A stretch of DNA of 64,000 nt, taken from positions 496,001-560,000 of the forward strand of contig NZ_SODU01000002.1 of NCBI RefSeq assembly GCF_004366075.1. Reading direction: 5' to 3'. A model generated the notes under the pieces. It was not told the DNA's origin, searched no databases, and saw only the letters and a program-made list of their open reading frames with translations. Origin of the DNA: Kribbella pratensis (GTDB lineage: Bacteria > Actinomycetota > Actinomycetes > Propionibacteriales > Kribbellaceae). This document shows positions 16,520 through 24,889 of the stretch, piece by piece (positions within the stretch are counted from its first letter, which is position 1; each line of letters opens with the position of its first letter). The translations under genes and the position numbers were made by a program.

Positions 16520-17413
16520 ATGAAACGACGCAGCACCTTCGCCTGCCTGGCCGGGACGCTCGCCCTGACCGCGGCGGCCTTCGTGCCGACAGCCCACGCC
16601 GCGCCGCAGTCCGCGACCGAGGCCTGCGCGGTGGGACTCGGGTCGGTCGACGCCGCCGGTGCCCAGACCTCGTCCGGCGTGACCGCCGGTACGCCGCCGA
16701 CGATGAAAGGTCCCGCAGCGGTCGACGAGCCCGTCTTCCCGCCCGGCCAGGTCCGGCTGAGTTCCGTGTGGGAGATCGAACCCAACGTCGCCGGCTTCGA
16801 CCGGTCCGGCTACGTCGTGCAGGGCGATGCGCTGTACCGCTATTTCTACAACCGCAGTTTCGGCGACGACATTGTCAAGCGGATCGGCGGCGGCTGGTCG
16901 AACTTCACCGCGCTCGAGGTCTCCCACTTCGAGGACACCAAGCGCAAGATCTTCCACTGGATGGCGTACGGGCTGCGCAGCGACGGCACGCTGTTCCGCT
17001 GGAACGGCGGGTGGGGCAGGGCCCAGTCGGTGCCCGGGTTCTCGTCGGTGAAGTCGATGGCGCTGATCAGCAAGACGGCGACGTACGACACCTTCCTCGC
17101 GAACACCCGCGGCGGTGCCCTCTACACGATCCGGATCCCGGTCACGTCGCCGCTGAAGCCGATCGTGACGCGGGTGCGGACGAGTACCTGGCAGGGCTTC
17201 GAGGCGCTGGTCGCGAGCAAGTGCGGCAACTACGGCACCTTGCTGCTCGGCATCGACAAGGACACCAACAGCGGCTACCTGTACGCCGTCGGCCACGCGA
17301 ACGGCGCGGCGACGGTGATCAACGCCCTGGGCAAGGTCGATGGGACCTTCCCGAATGCGCCCTACTACCGCTGGGGCGCGGTCTTCTACCTCGACCCGCT
17401 CAACGGCGACTGA
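16520..17413 (+). CDS. Secreted tachylectin/beta-propeller-like protein
   Basis: A 297-aa exported protein. Signal peptide residues 1-27 (KRRSTFACLAGTLALTAAAF, cleavage after AHA). The mature part has repeated aromatic/Gly segments typical of short propeller blades, such as DALYRYFYNR, DGTLFRWNGGWG and GYLYAVGHANG, resembling the tachylectin-2-like sugar-binding fold; this is a resemblance, not a firm assignment. Two cysteines (mature N-terminus and SKCGNYG) may pair. GGGAGAG precedes the ATG. It follows the two GH43 genes on the same strand, which suggests a carbohydrate-binding accessory. Its last 14 bases overlap the convergent MocR gene. Confidence 0.75.
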   Translation: MKRRSTFACLAGTLALTAAAFVPTAHAAPQSATEACAVGLGSVDAAGAQTSSGVTAGTPPTMKGPAAVDEPVFPPGQVRLSSVWEIEPNVAGFDRSGYVVQGDALYRYFYNRSFGDDIVKRIGGGWSNFTALEVSHFEDTKRKIFHWMAYGLRSDGTLFRWNGGWGRAQSVPGFSSVKSMALISKTATYDTFLANTRGGALYTIRIPVTSPLKPIVTRVRTSTWQGFEALVASKCGNYGTLLLGIDKDTNSGYLYAVGHANGAATVINALGKVDGTFPNAPYYRWGAVFYLDPLNGD

Positions 17414-18764
17414 GGATTTCGGTCAGGGTCGTCAGGGCGCGGTGCAGGTCGGAGGTCGACGGAGTTGCGTACCCGATCACCAGCCCTGGCGGTCCCGGGA
17501 CGGTACGGCGGTACTCGGACAGCGGCGCGACCACGACGCCGGCCTCCCGGGCCGCGGCCGCGATCCGCAGATCGTCCGCGTCGTCGGGAAGCAAGAGCGT
17601 GATGTGCAGCCCCGCGTCCTGGCCGACGATCTGACCGTACGGCGACAGCACCGCGCACGTGTGGGTACGACGGTCCGCGTACATCCGGCGACCGCGGCGA
17701 ACGGCCTGGTCGAGGTAGCCGTCGCGGAGCATGGCGAGCATCGCGGCCTGCATCGGCCAGCCGGGCCAGTCGCCGGAGTCGGCCCGGAACGTGGCGAGCC
17801 GATCCACCATCGCCTCGGACGCCACCAGCCAGCCCAGGCGGAGCGCGGGACTCAGCGTCTTCGACAGTGTCCCGAGGTGGACGACCCGCTCCAGATCGAG
17901 CTGCGCGAGGGCGGGCAGCGGCGCGACGTCGTACCGGAACTCGCTGTCGTAGTCGTCCTCGATCAGCAGGCTGCCGGTGCGGCGTGCCCAGCGGACCAGT
18001 TCGTTGCGTCGGGCAACGGGCAACCGGCCGCCGAGCGGGTACTGGTGCGACGGCGTGACGTAGACGGCGGCGGCCTCGGTGAGCGCGTCGACCTGCAGGC
18101 CGTCCTCGTCGACGGGGACGTCGACGATCTCGAGCCGGTGGTCGCGCGCGGCGACGACCGCGTTCAGGTAACCAGGGTCCTCGATCGCGATCCGGTCGCC
18201 GGGCTGCCGCGTGACCGTGAGCAGCAGCCGCAGCCCGTGGACGGTGCCGTTGGTGACGAGCACGTTCTCCGGTCCGCAGGCGATTCCGCGGACCCGGGCG
18301 ACGTGGTCCGCCAGAGCGGCGCGCAGTGCGGGAAGCCCGGCCGCGTCGTCGTACCCGCGCGGCGGTGACTGGGTGGACACCTCCCGCCACGCTCGCCGCC
18401 AGCCCGGATCAGGCGTCGGGGCGATGTACGGGATGCCGGGGCGCAGTGTCAGGAGTTTCGCGTCGGCATCGGGCCGATGGGCTGGGCGTCGTCGTACGAC
18501 GGGTTGCAACGGCACGACGTCCGTGACGAAGGTGCCGGCGCCGGTGCGCCCCTCGATCCAGCCCTCGGCATGCAGTTGGTCGTATGCCGCCTGCGTCACG
18601 GACCGCGAGACCCCGAGCTCCCGCGCGAGATCGCGCGTGGACGGCAGCCGATGACCGGCCTGGAGCCGCCCGTCCAGCACCGCCGCACGGAACTGTTCCG
18701 CGAGCTGCAGGTGCAACGGCAGTCCGGCGGCCCGGTCGATCGTCAGCGGCAGCGAGCTCTGCAC
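17400..18764 (-). CDS. MocR/PdxR-type regulator (GntR HTH fused to aminotransferase fold)
   Basis: A 454-aa fusion. Residues about 10-75 are a GntR winged helix (LPSTRDLARELGVSRSVTQA, then EGWIEGRTGAGTFV). Residues about 110-450 are a fold-type I aminotransferase domain: GLPALRAALADHVARVRGI, VTNGTVHGLRLLL, IEDPGYLNAV, SHQYPLGGRLPVARR and the PLP-lysine region GTLSKTLSPALRLGW. Such proteins sense PLP or an amino-donor and often control vitamin B6 or GABA genes. A PNPOx-like gene lies about 2.3 kb away on the other strand, a possible target. The start is GTG at 18764; the divergent sigma-factor ATG is only 18 nt away. Confidence 0.9.
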   Translation of the reverse strand: MQSSLPLTIDRAAGLPLHLQLAEQFRAAVLDGRLQAGHRLPSTRDLARELGVSRSVTQAAYDQLHAEGWIEGRTGAGTFVTDVVPLQPVVRRRPAHRPDADAKLLTLRPGIPYIAPTPDPGWRRAWREVSTQSPPRGYDDAAGLPALRAALADHVARVRGIACGPENVLVTNGTVHGLRLLLTVTRQPGDRIAIEDPGYLNAVVAARDHRLEIVDVPVDEDGLQVDALTEAAAVYVTPSHQYPLGGRLPVARRNELVRWARRTGSLLIEDDYDSEFRYDVAPLPALAQLDLERVVHLGTLSKTLSPALRLGWLVASEAMVDRLATFRADSGDWPGWPMQAAMLAMLRDGYLDQAVRRGRRMYADRRTHTCAVLSPYGQIVGQDAGLHITLLLPDDADDLRIAAAAREAGVVVAPLSEYRRTVPGPPGLVIGYATPSTSDLHRALTTLTEILSRR

Positions 18765-18770
18765 GCCAAC

Positions 18771-18776
18771 TAGGAT
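18771..18776 (+). promoter_or_regulatory. -10 box of a probable leaderless sigma-factor transcript
   Basis: TAGGAT lies exactly 6 nt before the ATG of the ECF41-type gene, and no Shine-Dalgarno precedes that ATG. The spacing places the transcription start at or next to the A of ATG. Confidence 0.6.
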
Positions 18777-18782
18777 CGCAGC

Positions 18783-19727
18783 ATGACCATGACCGCGGAG
18801 GACGTGTCTCGTTTCGAGCAGTCCAGAGGTCGGCTGGAGGCGATCGCGTACCGGATGCTCGGTTCGGCGAGCGAGGCGGAGGACGCCGTACAGGAGACGT
18901 TCCTGCGCTGGCAGGCCACCGACACCGCCCGCATCGAGGTCCCCGAGGCGTGGCTGACGAAGGTGCTCACCAACCTCTGCCTCAACCAGCTCGCCTCCGC
19001 TCGCGCGCGGCGGGAGACGTACGTCGGCCAGTGGCTGCCCGAGCCGCTGCTCGACGGCGACCCGATGCTCGGCCCGGCGGACACCGTGGAGCAGCGCGAG
19101 TCGGTGTCGTACGCCGTACTCACGCTGATGGAGCGCCTCTCCCCGAACGAGCGGGCGGTCTACGTACTGCGGGAGGCGTTCGACTACGCGCACCGGGAGA
19201 TCGCCGAGATCCTCGAGATCAGCGAATCCTCCAGCCAGCAGATCTTCCGCCGGGCCAAGCAGCATCTCGCGGACGGCCGGGCGCGCACCGACGTCGACGA
19301 GGCCGTGGCGCGGCGGATCGTGGACGAGTTCCTGGCCGCCGCCACCAGCGGCCAGACCGACTCGATCGTGCGGCTGCTCACCGCCGACGCCGTCTCGGTC
19401 GGCGACGGTGGCGGCAAGGTCCCGGCCCGGACCACCGCGGTCGAAGGCGCGCTCGCGGTCGCCCGCTTCCTGCGCGGACTGTTCAAACCGACCGATGCGA
19501 AGCGCCTGTACGTCGGCGGTCCGGCAGAGGTCTACGCCTGGCCGGCCAACAGCGAACCCGCCCTCGTGGTGGTCGTGAACGGCGAGGTCATCGGTGTCAT
19601 CTGCCTCGACATCACCGCCGACGGTGTGACCGCCGTCCGCACCCAGGCGAACCCGGACAAGCTGGCGCGTGCGACCGAACTGTTCGCCGCCTCCGATCAC
19701 GGGGAACCGCTGACGACCATCCTGTGA
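18783..19727 (+). CDS. ECF41-type sigma factor with C-terminal SnoaL-like domain
   Basis: A 314-aa sigma factor. Region 2 (about residues 10-80: RMLGSASEAEDAVQETFLRW), region 4 (about 115-170: LSPNERAVYVLREAFDYAHREI) and then a SnoaL-like domain (about 190-300) that replaces a separate anti-sigma factor. ECF41 hallmarks are visible: the linker motif WLPEPL and, in the extension, SVGDGGGKVPA. The C-terminal domain is known to modulate activity in this family. ECF41 genes normally control an adjacent oxidoreductase-type gene, and an NDH-2-like oxidoreductase follows directly with a candidate ECF41 promoter. Confidence 0.93.
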   Translation: MTMTAEDVSRFEQSRGRLEAIAYRMLGSASEAEDAVQETFLRWQATDTARIEVPEAWLTKVLTNLCLNQLASARARRETYVGQWLPEPLLDGDPMLGPADTVEQRESVSYAVLTLMERLSPNERAVYVLREAFDYAHREIAEILEISESSSQQIFRRAKQHLADGRARTDVDEAVARRIVDEFLAAATSGQTDSIVRLLTADAVSVGDGGGKVPARTTAVEGALAVARFLRGLFKPTDAKRLYVGGPAEVYAWPANSEPALVVVVNGEVIGVICLDITADGVTAVRTQANPDKLARATELFAASDHGEPLTTIL

Positions 19728-19747
19728 CCTGCTTCACATCGCACACC

Positions 19748-19775
19748 TGTCATGAAACGGCGGCCTGCCCGGTTC
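19748..19775 (+). promoter_or_regulatory. Candidate ECF41-dependent promoter of the oxidoreductase gene
   Basis: TGTCAT (19748-19753) and CGGTTC (19770-19775) are 16 nt apart, resembling the TGTCACA / CGTC elements described for ECF41 sigma factors. It lies 35 nt before the oxidoreductase start. The match is partial, so this is a candidate only. Confidence 0.45.
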
Positions 19776-19809
19776 AAGGGGAGACACCGCATCAGACAGG
19801 AGTACGGAT

Positions 19810-20985
19810 ATGAAGCACCGCATCGTAGTTCTCGGCGCCGGGTACTCCGGAGCCGTCGCCGCCGGCCGTCTCGCCGCCCGGCTGTACCGGGACGAGGTCA
19901 GCGTCACGCTCGTGAACGGCGAGACCGACTTCGTGGAGCGGGTCCGGATGCACGAGGTCGCCACCGGCCGGGACCTCAAGTTCCGTCCGTTCGAGCAGAT
20001 GTACGCCGGGACCGGCGTCGAGCTGAAGTTCGCGAAGGTCACCGGGGTGGACGTCGACCGCAAGACGGTCGCGCTGGAGTCGGAGGAGCTGGAGTACGAC
20101 ACGCTCGTGTACGCGCTCGGCAGCCGGTGGAACCCGCAGGGCGTTCCGGGTGTCGCGGAGCACGCCTACGAGATCGCGAGTCGTCCCGGTGCACTTCGAC
20201 TGCGTGAGCGTCTGGCGTCACTGACTGCCGGCCAGACCGTGACGGTTGTCGGCGGCGGCCTCACGGGCGTGGAGTTCGTGACCGAGCTCGCCGAGTCGCG
20301 ACCGGATCTCGACGTGGCGTTCGCCGTCCGCGGAGAGCTGGGCGATTGGCTGTCCCCCAAGGGACGCCGGCACCTCCGGAAGGTCGTCGACCGGCTGGGC
20401 ATCACCGTGCACGAGAACGCGGCGGTGACGAGGGTCGACGCGGATCAGCTGACGACGGCCGACGGTGGAACGATCCCCGCCGCGGTCACGGTGTGGACGG
20501 CCGGATTCGCCGTACACCCGATCGTGGAGGCGACGTCGCTGGAGGTCAGCGACACCGGCCGGATCGTGGTCGACGAGACCATGCGGTCCGTCTCACATCC
20601 GGACGTGTACGCCGTTGGCGACGCGGCGTACGCGATGGGCTCGAAGAACAAGCCGCTGCGGATGTCGTGCGCCTCGGGGCAGCCGATGGCGTGGCAGGCC
20701 GCCGACTCCATCGCAGCCCGGTTGACCGGCGGCAAGCTCGGGCACGCGCCGCTGTTCTACTTCAACCAGTGCATCTCGCTGGGGCGCAAGGACGGGCTGA
20801 TCCAGTACGTCACCACCGACGACCGCGCCGTCAACGCGACCCTGACCGGCCGGGTGGCAGCCGTCTACAAGGAGCTGATCTGCAAGGGCGCCGCGTGGGG
20901 CACGGAGAACCCGACGATGGGCCTGCCGACGCGGCGGCGCCACGTGATCAGCCAGGCCGTCCCGCTGCACGAATGGACTAGCTGA
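19810..20985 (+). CDS. NDH-2-like FAD/NAD(P)-dependent oxidoreductase
   Basis: A 391-aa pyridine-nucleotide-disulfide-type flavoprotein. FAD site GAGYSGAVAAGRLA (residues about 8-21), NAD(P) site VVGGGLTGVEFVTEL (about 147-161) and the second FAD motif DVYAVGDAAYAMG (about 264-276). The overall layout matches type II NADH dehydrogenases and ferredoxin/carotenoid-type oxidoreductases; the electron acceptor is not predictable. No transmembrane helix is obvious, so any membrane binding would be peripheral. Good RBS (AGGAG). The preceding ECF41-type gene and the promoter-like elements suggest ECF41 control. Confidence 0.88.
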   Translation: MKHRIVVLGAGYSGAVAAGRLAARLYRDEVSVTLVNGETDFVERVRMHEVATGRDLKFRPFEQMYAGTGVELKFAKVTGVDVDRKTVALESEELEYDTLVYALGSRWNPQGVPGVAEHAYEIASRPGALRLRERLASLTAGQTVTVVGGGLTGVEFVTELAESRPDLDVAFAVRGELGDWLSPKGRRHLRKVVDRLGITVHENAAVTRVDADQLTTADGGTIPAAVTVWTAGFAVHPIVEATSLEVSDTGRIVVDETMRSVSHPDVYAVGDAAYAMGSKNKPLRMSCASGQPMAWQAADSIAARLTGGKLGHAPLFYFNQCISLGRKDGLIQYVTTDDRAVNATLTGRVAAVYKELICKGAAWGTENPTMGLPTRRRHVISQAVPLHEWTS

Positions 20986-21038
20986 TTCGAGCCGGAATGG
21001 CCCGTGCAGCCAGTCCACTCAGAGTCGAACCTAGTTAC

Positions 21039-21719
21039 ATGACCACTACGCCGTTGCAGCCGACCGCCCGGACCTCGTTGCGTCGCTCGAAGGAACGTGC
21101 CGCCACCGAGCGGCAGGTGCTGTACGACGTACTGCTCGACGGCATGTTCTGCCACCTCGGCGTAGTGGTCGACGGCGATCCGCTCGTGCTGCCGACGGCG
21201 TACGGCGTGGACCTGGACCGCGGACCGGACGGGGAGCTGTACCTGCACGGCTCGGTCGCGGCCCGGAGCGTGGTCGCGGCTCCGCAGCAGACCGTGTGCG
21301 TCACCGTCACGCACACCGACGGTCTGGTGCTGGCCCGGTCCGCGTTCCACCACTCGGTGAACTACCGGTCCGCGGTGATCTTCGGCGTACCGCGGCTGGT
21401 CACCGACCCGGACGAGAAACTGCACGCTCTCAACCGGATCGTCGACCACCTCGTCCCCGGCCGGTCGACCGCCGTCCGCCCACCGAACCGCAAGGAGCTG
21501 GCGAAGACCTCGGTGCTGGCGCTCTCCCTCACCGAGGCCTCGGTGAAGACCCGCTCCGGACCCGCCAACGACGACGAGGAGGACCTCGACCTGCCCTACT
21601 GGACAGGCGTGATCCCCCTCCAAGTCGTCGCCGGCGCACCGGAGAACAACCCCGACTGCGACCTGCTGGTCCCCGCCCACATCCGCAGCCGGGCGAACGT
21701 CCTGGGCGCACCCTCCTAG
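21039..21719 (+). CDS. Pyridoxamine 5'-phosphate oxidase-related flavin-binding protein
   Basis: A 226-aa split-barrel FMN-binding protein of the PNPOx-like/Nim group. Features: RSKERAATERQVLYDVLLDGMFCHLGVVVDG, then LPTAYGVD, LYLHGSVAARS, the VTHTDGLVLARSAFHHSVNYRSAVIFG core and a C-terminal YWTGVIPL. The role could be flavin reductase or redox stress protein; substrate unknown. The start MTTTPLQPT has no Shine-Dalgarno. Its C-terminus overlaps the convergent permease gene by 4 nt. It is a possible target of the MocR regulator at 17400-18764. Confidence 0.82.
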   Translation: MTTTPLQPTARTSLRRSKERAATERQVLYDVLLDGMFCHLGVVVDGDPLVLPTAYGVDLDRGPDGELYLHGSVAARSVVAAPQQTVCVTVTHTDGLVLARSAFHHSVNYRSAVIFGVPRLVTDPDEKLHALNRIVDHLVPGRSTAVRPPNRKELAKTSVLALSLTEASVKTRSGPANDDEEDLDLPYWTGVIPLQVVAGAPENNPDCDLLVPAHIRSRANVLGAPS

Positions 21720-22516
21720 GCCACGGTCCCCTTGTTGTAGCTGGACTGGGCCCAGAAGTACCCGACCACCGCGATCGCCACGCACCAGGCGGCGGCGAGC
21801 CAGCCGCTGCTGGAGTCCATCGGCGTCCCCAGCAGCAAATGGCGCAGGCTGTCGATGATCGGGGTGAACGGCTGGTACTCGGCGAACCAGCGGATGCCGC
21901 TCGGCATCGCCTCCAGCGGGATGAAGGTGTTGCTGAGGAACGGCAGCAACAGGCTGATCGGCAGTACGACGTTGCTCGCGCCTTCCGGCGTCTTACTGGT
22001 CAGCCCCAGCGCGATCGCGAACCAGGTCAGACCGATGGTCAACCCGATCAGCAGCACCGCCGCCAGCAGCCAGTCCCCGACCGACGCGTTCGGCCGGAAC
22101 CCGATCAGGATCGCGAAGCCGACCACCAGGGCCAGGCTGACGATCGTCACGAGCACGTTGCCCAGCACGTGCCCGGTCAGCACGGCCGGCCGGAAGATCG
22201 CCATCGTCCGGAACCTGGCCACGATGCCCTCGGACATGTCCATGCAGACGGCGACCGCGGGCGACATCGTCCCGGACGCGATCGACATCAGCAGGATGCC
22301 CGGGGTCAGGAAGTCGATGTAGTCGAAGCCGTTTGCGCCCCCGCCGAGCCCGGCCGAGAACGTGTCGCCGAAGACCAGACCGAACAGCAGGATCATGATC
22401 ACCGGCATCCCGAGGGCGCCGAGCGACAGGCCCGGGTACCGCTGGGCGTGCCGCAGGTTGCGGCGCAGCATGGTGCCGATGTCGGCCATCGGGCGGACGG
22501 TTGCGGTAGTGCTCAT
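21716..22516 (-). CDS. ABC-2 type export permease (DrrB-like)
   Basis: A 266-aa membrane subunit with six predicted helices and the ABC-2 family pattern (GMPVIMILLFGLVFG, FLTPGILLMSIASG, IARFRTMAIFRPAVLTGH, LPISLLLPFLSNTFIPLEAMP, FTPIIDSLRHLLLG). With the upstream ATPase it forms a two-gene exporter of the daunorubicin-resistance type for drugs, lipids or polysaccharide. The ATG overlaps the ATPase stop (ATGA), so the genes are translationally coupled. Confidence 0.92.
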   Translation of the reverse strand: MSTTATVRPMADIGTMLRRNLRHAQRYPGLSLGALGMPVIMILLFGLVFGDTFSAGLGGGANGFDYIDFLTPGILLMSIASGTMSPAVAVCMDMSEGIVARFRTMAIFRPAVLTGHVLGNVLVTIVSLALVVGFAILIGFRPNASVGDWLLAAVLLIGLTIGLTWFAIALGLTSKTPEGASNVVLPISLLLPFLSNTFIPLEAMPSGIRWFAEYQPFTPIIDSLRHLLLGTPMDSSSGWLAAAWCVAIAVVGYFWAQSSYNKGTVA

Positions 22517-23457
22517 CGTGCGGTCACCTCTTCGGACCTGGGCTGACCGGTGACGGCGAAGAACACGTCGTCCAGGTCAGGGGTGTGGACAGTCAGTTCG
22601 TCGACCTCGAGCGAGGCGTCGTCGATCCGGGCCAGCAGGTCGCGCAGCGCGTGCACGCTGCCGTCGTTCGGCACCTGCAGAACCAGCGCTTCGGGATTCG
22701 GTACGGCGGTCGGCAGCACCTGACCGGCGAGCGTGAACTCCTCCGGCGACGTGAAGCGCAAGCGGATGTGCCCGCCCGGCGCGAGTCGCTTGAGTTCTTC
22801 CGCCGTACCTTGGGCGACCAGTCGCCCGTGGTCGAGGACGGCGATCCGGTCTGCGAGCTGATCGGCCTCCTCCAGGTACTGCGTGGTGAGCAGGACCGTG
22901 ACGCCGCCGGCGACCAGTTCGCGGATCAACGTCCACATGCGGTGCCGGCTGCGTGGGTCGAGACCGGTCGTCGGCTCGTCCAGGAAGATGATCTGCGGGC
23001 GGCCGACCAGCGTCATGGCCAGGTCGAGCCGGCGCTTCATGCCGCCGGAGTACGTCGACGCGAGCTTCTTGCCGGCATCGGCCAGGTCGAACTGTTCGAG
23101 CAGCTCGTCCGCCCGGCGGCGGGCCTCCTGCTTGCCGAGGTGGTGCAGATCGGCCATCAGGATGAGGTTCTCGCGCCCGGTCATCAGGCCGTCGACCGCG
23201 GAGAACTGACCGGTGACGCCGATCGCGGCACGGACCGCTTCGGGCGACTGGTGCAGGTCGTGGCCGGCCACCCTGATCTCGCCGGCGTCGGCGGCGACCA
23301 GGGTGGACAGGATCTGCACCGCGGTGGTCTTGCCGGCGCCGTTCGGGCCGAGCAGGGAAAAGATGGTGCCTTCGGCAACGTTCAGGTCGATGCCGTCGAG
23401 CACGAGTTTCTCGCCGTAGGACTTGCGCAGTCCACGGACGTCGATCGCTGCTGACAT
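22513..23457 (-). CDS. ABC exporter ATP-binding protein (DrrA-like)
   Basis: A 314-aa ATPase. Walker A GPNGAGKTTAVQIL, Q-loop GQFSAVDG, signature YSGGMKRRLDLAM, Walker B IIFLDEPTTGLD and switch histidine region replaced by TTQYLEEADQLAD, as in DrrA-type proteins. The C-terminal 90 residues are the DUF4162-type extension (HTPDLDDVFFAVTG). The start at MSAAIDVRGL has AAGGATCC before it; the 29-residue longer reading is rejected. EXLDI genes are known to neighbour this type of transporter, and one lies just upstream on the same strand. Confidence 0.94.
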   Translation of the reverse strand: MSAAIDVRGLRKSYGEKLVLDGIDLNVAEGTIFSLLGPNGAGKTTAVQILSTLVAADAGEIRVAGHDLHQSPEAVRAAIGVTGQFSAVDGLMTGRENLILMADLHHLGKQEARRRADELLEQFDLADAGKKLASTYSGGMKRRLDLAMTLVGRPQIIFLDEPTTGLDPRSRHRMWTLIRELVAGGVTVLLTTQYLEEADQLADRIAVLDHGRLVAQGTAEELKRLAPGGHIRLRFTSPEEFTLAGQVLPTAVPNPEALVLQVPNDGSVHALRDLLARIDDASLEVDELTVHTPDLDDVFFAVTGQPRSEEVTAR

Positions 23458-23590
23458 GAGGGATCCTTGGGTGATTTCGGGCAGGTGTTCCTGACCCGGG
23501 GGTGGTTGACGGGTCTGCTGGAGGAGGATTTGGGCGTGCCTCACCGGCCGGACGGCCGGCAGTCGGCGTCCGGTGGTGGTGTGGGTTCAG

Positions 23591-24115
23591 TTAGATGTCG
23601 AGATCCTCGACCGCCGGCTGATCGGCGGCCTCCTCGACGAGTTGATAGAGGTCCTCGGGGATCAGTTCACGGAGCTCGTCGACCGTGTCCACGACATGCA
23701 GGGTGGCCTCGCCCTGCGCCATGCTCCAGGACTGGTCGGTGCTCCAGTTGCCGACCCAGGAACGCCACCCGGTGAGGAAGCGCTCGTCGTCGGCGTTCTG
23801 CTTGAACTGGCTGCGGCGGTCCGCGTGCAGGACGAACTTGCCGGTCCGGCTGCGGTAGACCTTGAAGGCCTCGTACCCGGTACTGCTCGACCGGCCGCCT
23901 TCAGCGAGCAGTACGCCGGAGAACCGTTGCTTGCGGCCGGTGCCCCGGCCCACCCGCACGGTGATCTCCTCGTACCCCTCGAACCGGCCCTCCTCCATCT
24001 CGACGTACTTGCGCAGTGCGATCGAGATCGCCGAGGACAGGTTCCCGGCCAGCTCCCCGGCCCGCTTGTACAGCGGCAGGTCGTCGTCGGACACGTAGAT
24101 CGTCTTGTTCGGCAT
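23591..24115 (-). CDS. EXLDI family protein with N-terminal ribbon-helix-helix-like region
   Basis: A 174-aa protein that ends in EDLDI, the motif that names the EXLDI family. The N-terminus NKTIYVSDDDLPLYKRAGEL, then NLSSAISIALRKYV, looks like a short beta strand and two helices of a ribbon-helix-helix DNA-binding domain. The rest is a beta-rich domain (VRVGRGTGRKQRFSG, KVYRSRTGKFVLHADRR, WSMAQGEATLHVVDTVDELREL). RBS AGGAGGAGA precedes MPNKT. TACGTA repeats overlie its own promoter, so autoregulation is plausible. It precedes the ABC exporter genes on the same strand with a 133-nt gap containing a GC-rich hairpin. Confidence 0.8.
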   Translation of the reverse strand: MPNKTIYVSDDDLPLYKRAGELAGNLSSAISIALRKYVEMEEGRFEGYEEITVRVGRGTGRKQRFSGVLLAEGGRSSSTGYEAFKVYRSRTGKFVLHADRRSQFKQNADDERFLTGWRSWVGNWSTDQSWSMAQGEATLHVVDTVDELRELIPEDLYQLVEEAADQPAVEDLDI

Positions 24116-24129
24116 CGCTTGTCTCCTCC

Positions 24130-24185
24130 TACGTAGAACTATACGCACACAGGTGCGCACATGTCTACGTATATCCCTACGTAGA
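24130..24185 (-). promoter_or_regulatory. Promoter with TACGTA operators upstream of the EXLDI gene
   Basis: Minus-strand promoter: -35 TAGACA (24167-24162), 18-nt spacer, -10 TATAGT (24143-24138). A perfect dyad TCTACGTA-N6-TACGTAGA (24164-24185) covers the -35, and a third TACGTA (24130-24135) overlaps the leader just before the ribosome-binding site. A repressor binding here would block transcription. Confidence 0.75.
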
Positions 24186-24232
24186 AGGAGGCGGCCGCGA
24201 CGGGATCCGTCGCGGCCGCCTCGGGTGGCTGT

Positions 24233-24841
24233 CTACTTGGGTGAGTACAGCCAGGGGTGCTCGATGTCGTAGAACGTCGGCGGACCGGAGGAGAGACTGT
24301 TCATCTCGTCCATTTCCGCCTTGAGTTCCGATGGCACCTCTTTCTGCTCGCCTTCGCGGGCCTCGGCCTCGGAGGTGAAGTACATCGCCATCGTGTAGTC
24401 GCCGTCGTCGTACATGGCGACCTCACTCCCGAGGATCTCGGGCCGGAACTCGGCCCATTCGTCGCGGTGCTGACCCATCAGTTCCCGCGCGCGCTCCGGG
24501 TTGCTGCCGGCGCCCTGCATCACCTGGACGAATCCGGCGGCGTCCGGGTCGCCGTGGGTGTCGATCACCACGTCCTCCGTGTCGTGGAAGGTGGCTCCGT
24601 CGCTGAGCAGCGACGAGAACTCGTGCCACCACTTGTCCTGTGCCGGGCTCTCGCTGTTCCGCCGCGCGGCGTCGGCGGAGTCGAAACGAGCCAGCGCGAT
24701 GAACTTGCCGTCCGCGGTGACACCGGCGGTGGTCCCCAGCCAGCCGGACGCCCCGGGCGCCAGTTCTTCCATCCACCGATCCATCGCCGTGTGAGCCTGC
24801 TCGGCATCGGTGACCTGCCCCTGAATGACCTGAACGAACAT
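24233..24841 (-). CDS. Hypothetical protein, duplicated ferredoxin-like (dimeric alpha-beta barrel) repeats
   Basis: A 202-aa soluble protein built from two similar halves: each starts with FVQV-I/M-QG (residues 2 and about 104), continues with a helix, then a strand with ALARF / AMYF, and ends with TFHDTEDV / TFYDIEHP. This looks like an internally fused pair of dimeric alpha-beta-barrel domains, as in antibiotic-monooxygenase or EthD-like proteins, but catalytic residues are not identifiable. RBS GGGAGGG precedes the ATG. It is not clearly linked to its neighbours. Function unknown. Confidence 0.75.
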   Translation of the reverse strand: MFVQVIQGQVTDAEQAHTAMDRWMEELAPGASGWLGTTAGVTADGKFIALARFDSADAARRNSESPAQDKWWHEFSSLLSDGATFHDTEDVVIDTHGDPDAAGFVQVMQGAGSNPERARELMGQHRDEWAEFRPEILGSEVAMYDDGDYTMAMYFTSEAEAREGEQKEVPSELKAEMDEMNSLSSGPPTFYDIEHPWLYSPK

Positions 24842-24889
24842 CTGAGAGCCCTCCCTGGTCTCGCGGATCGTTCACTGGCGATTTCGACG

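Noticed and set aside
23470-23585. GC-rich hairpin (CACCGG / CCGGTG, CCGGCC / GGCCGG) between the EXLDI and ABC ATPase genes considered as a terminator or riboswitch.
   Set aside because: Stems are short and overlap in several alternative pairings; no conserved riboswitch core is recognisable.
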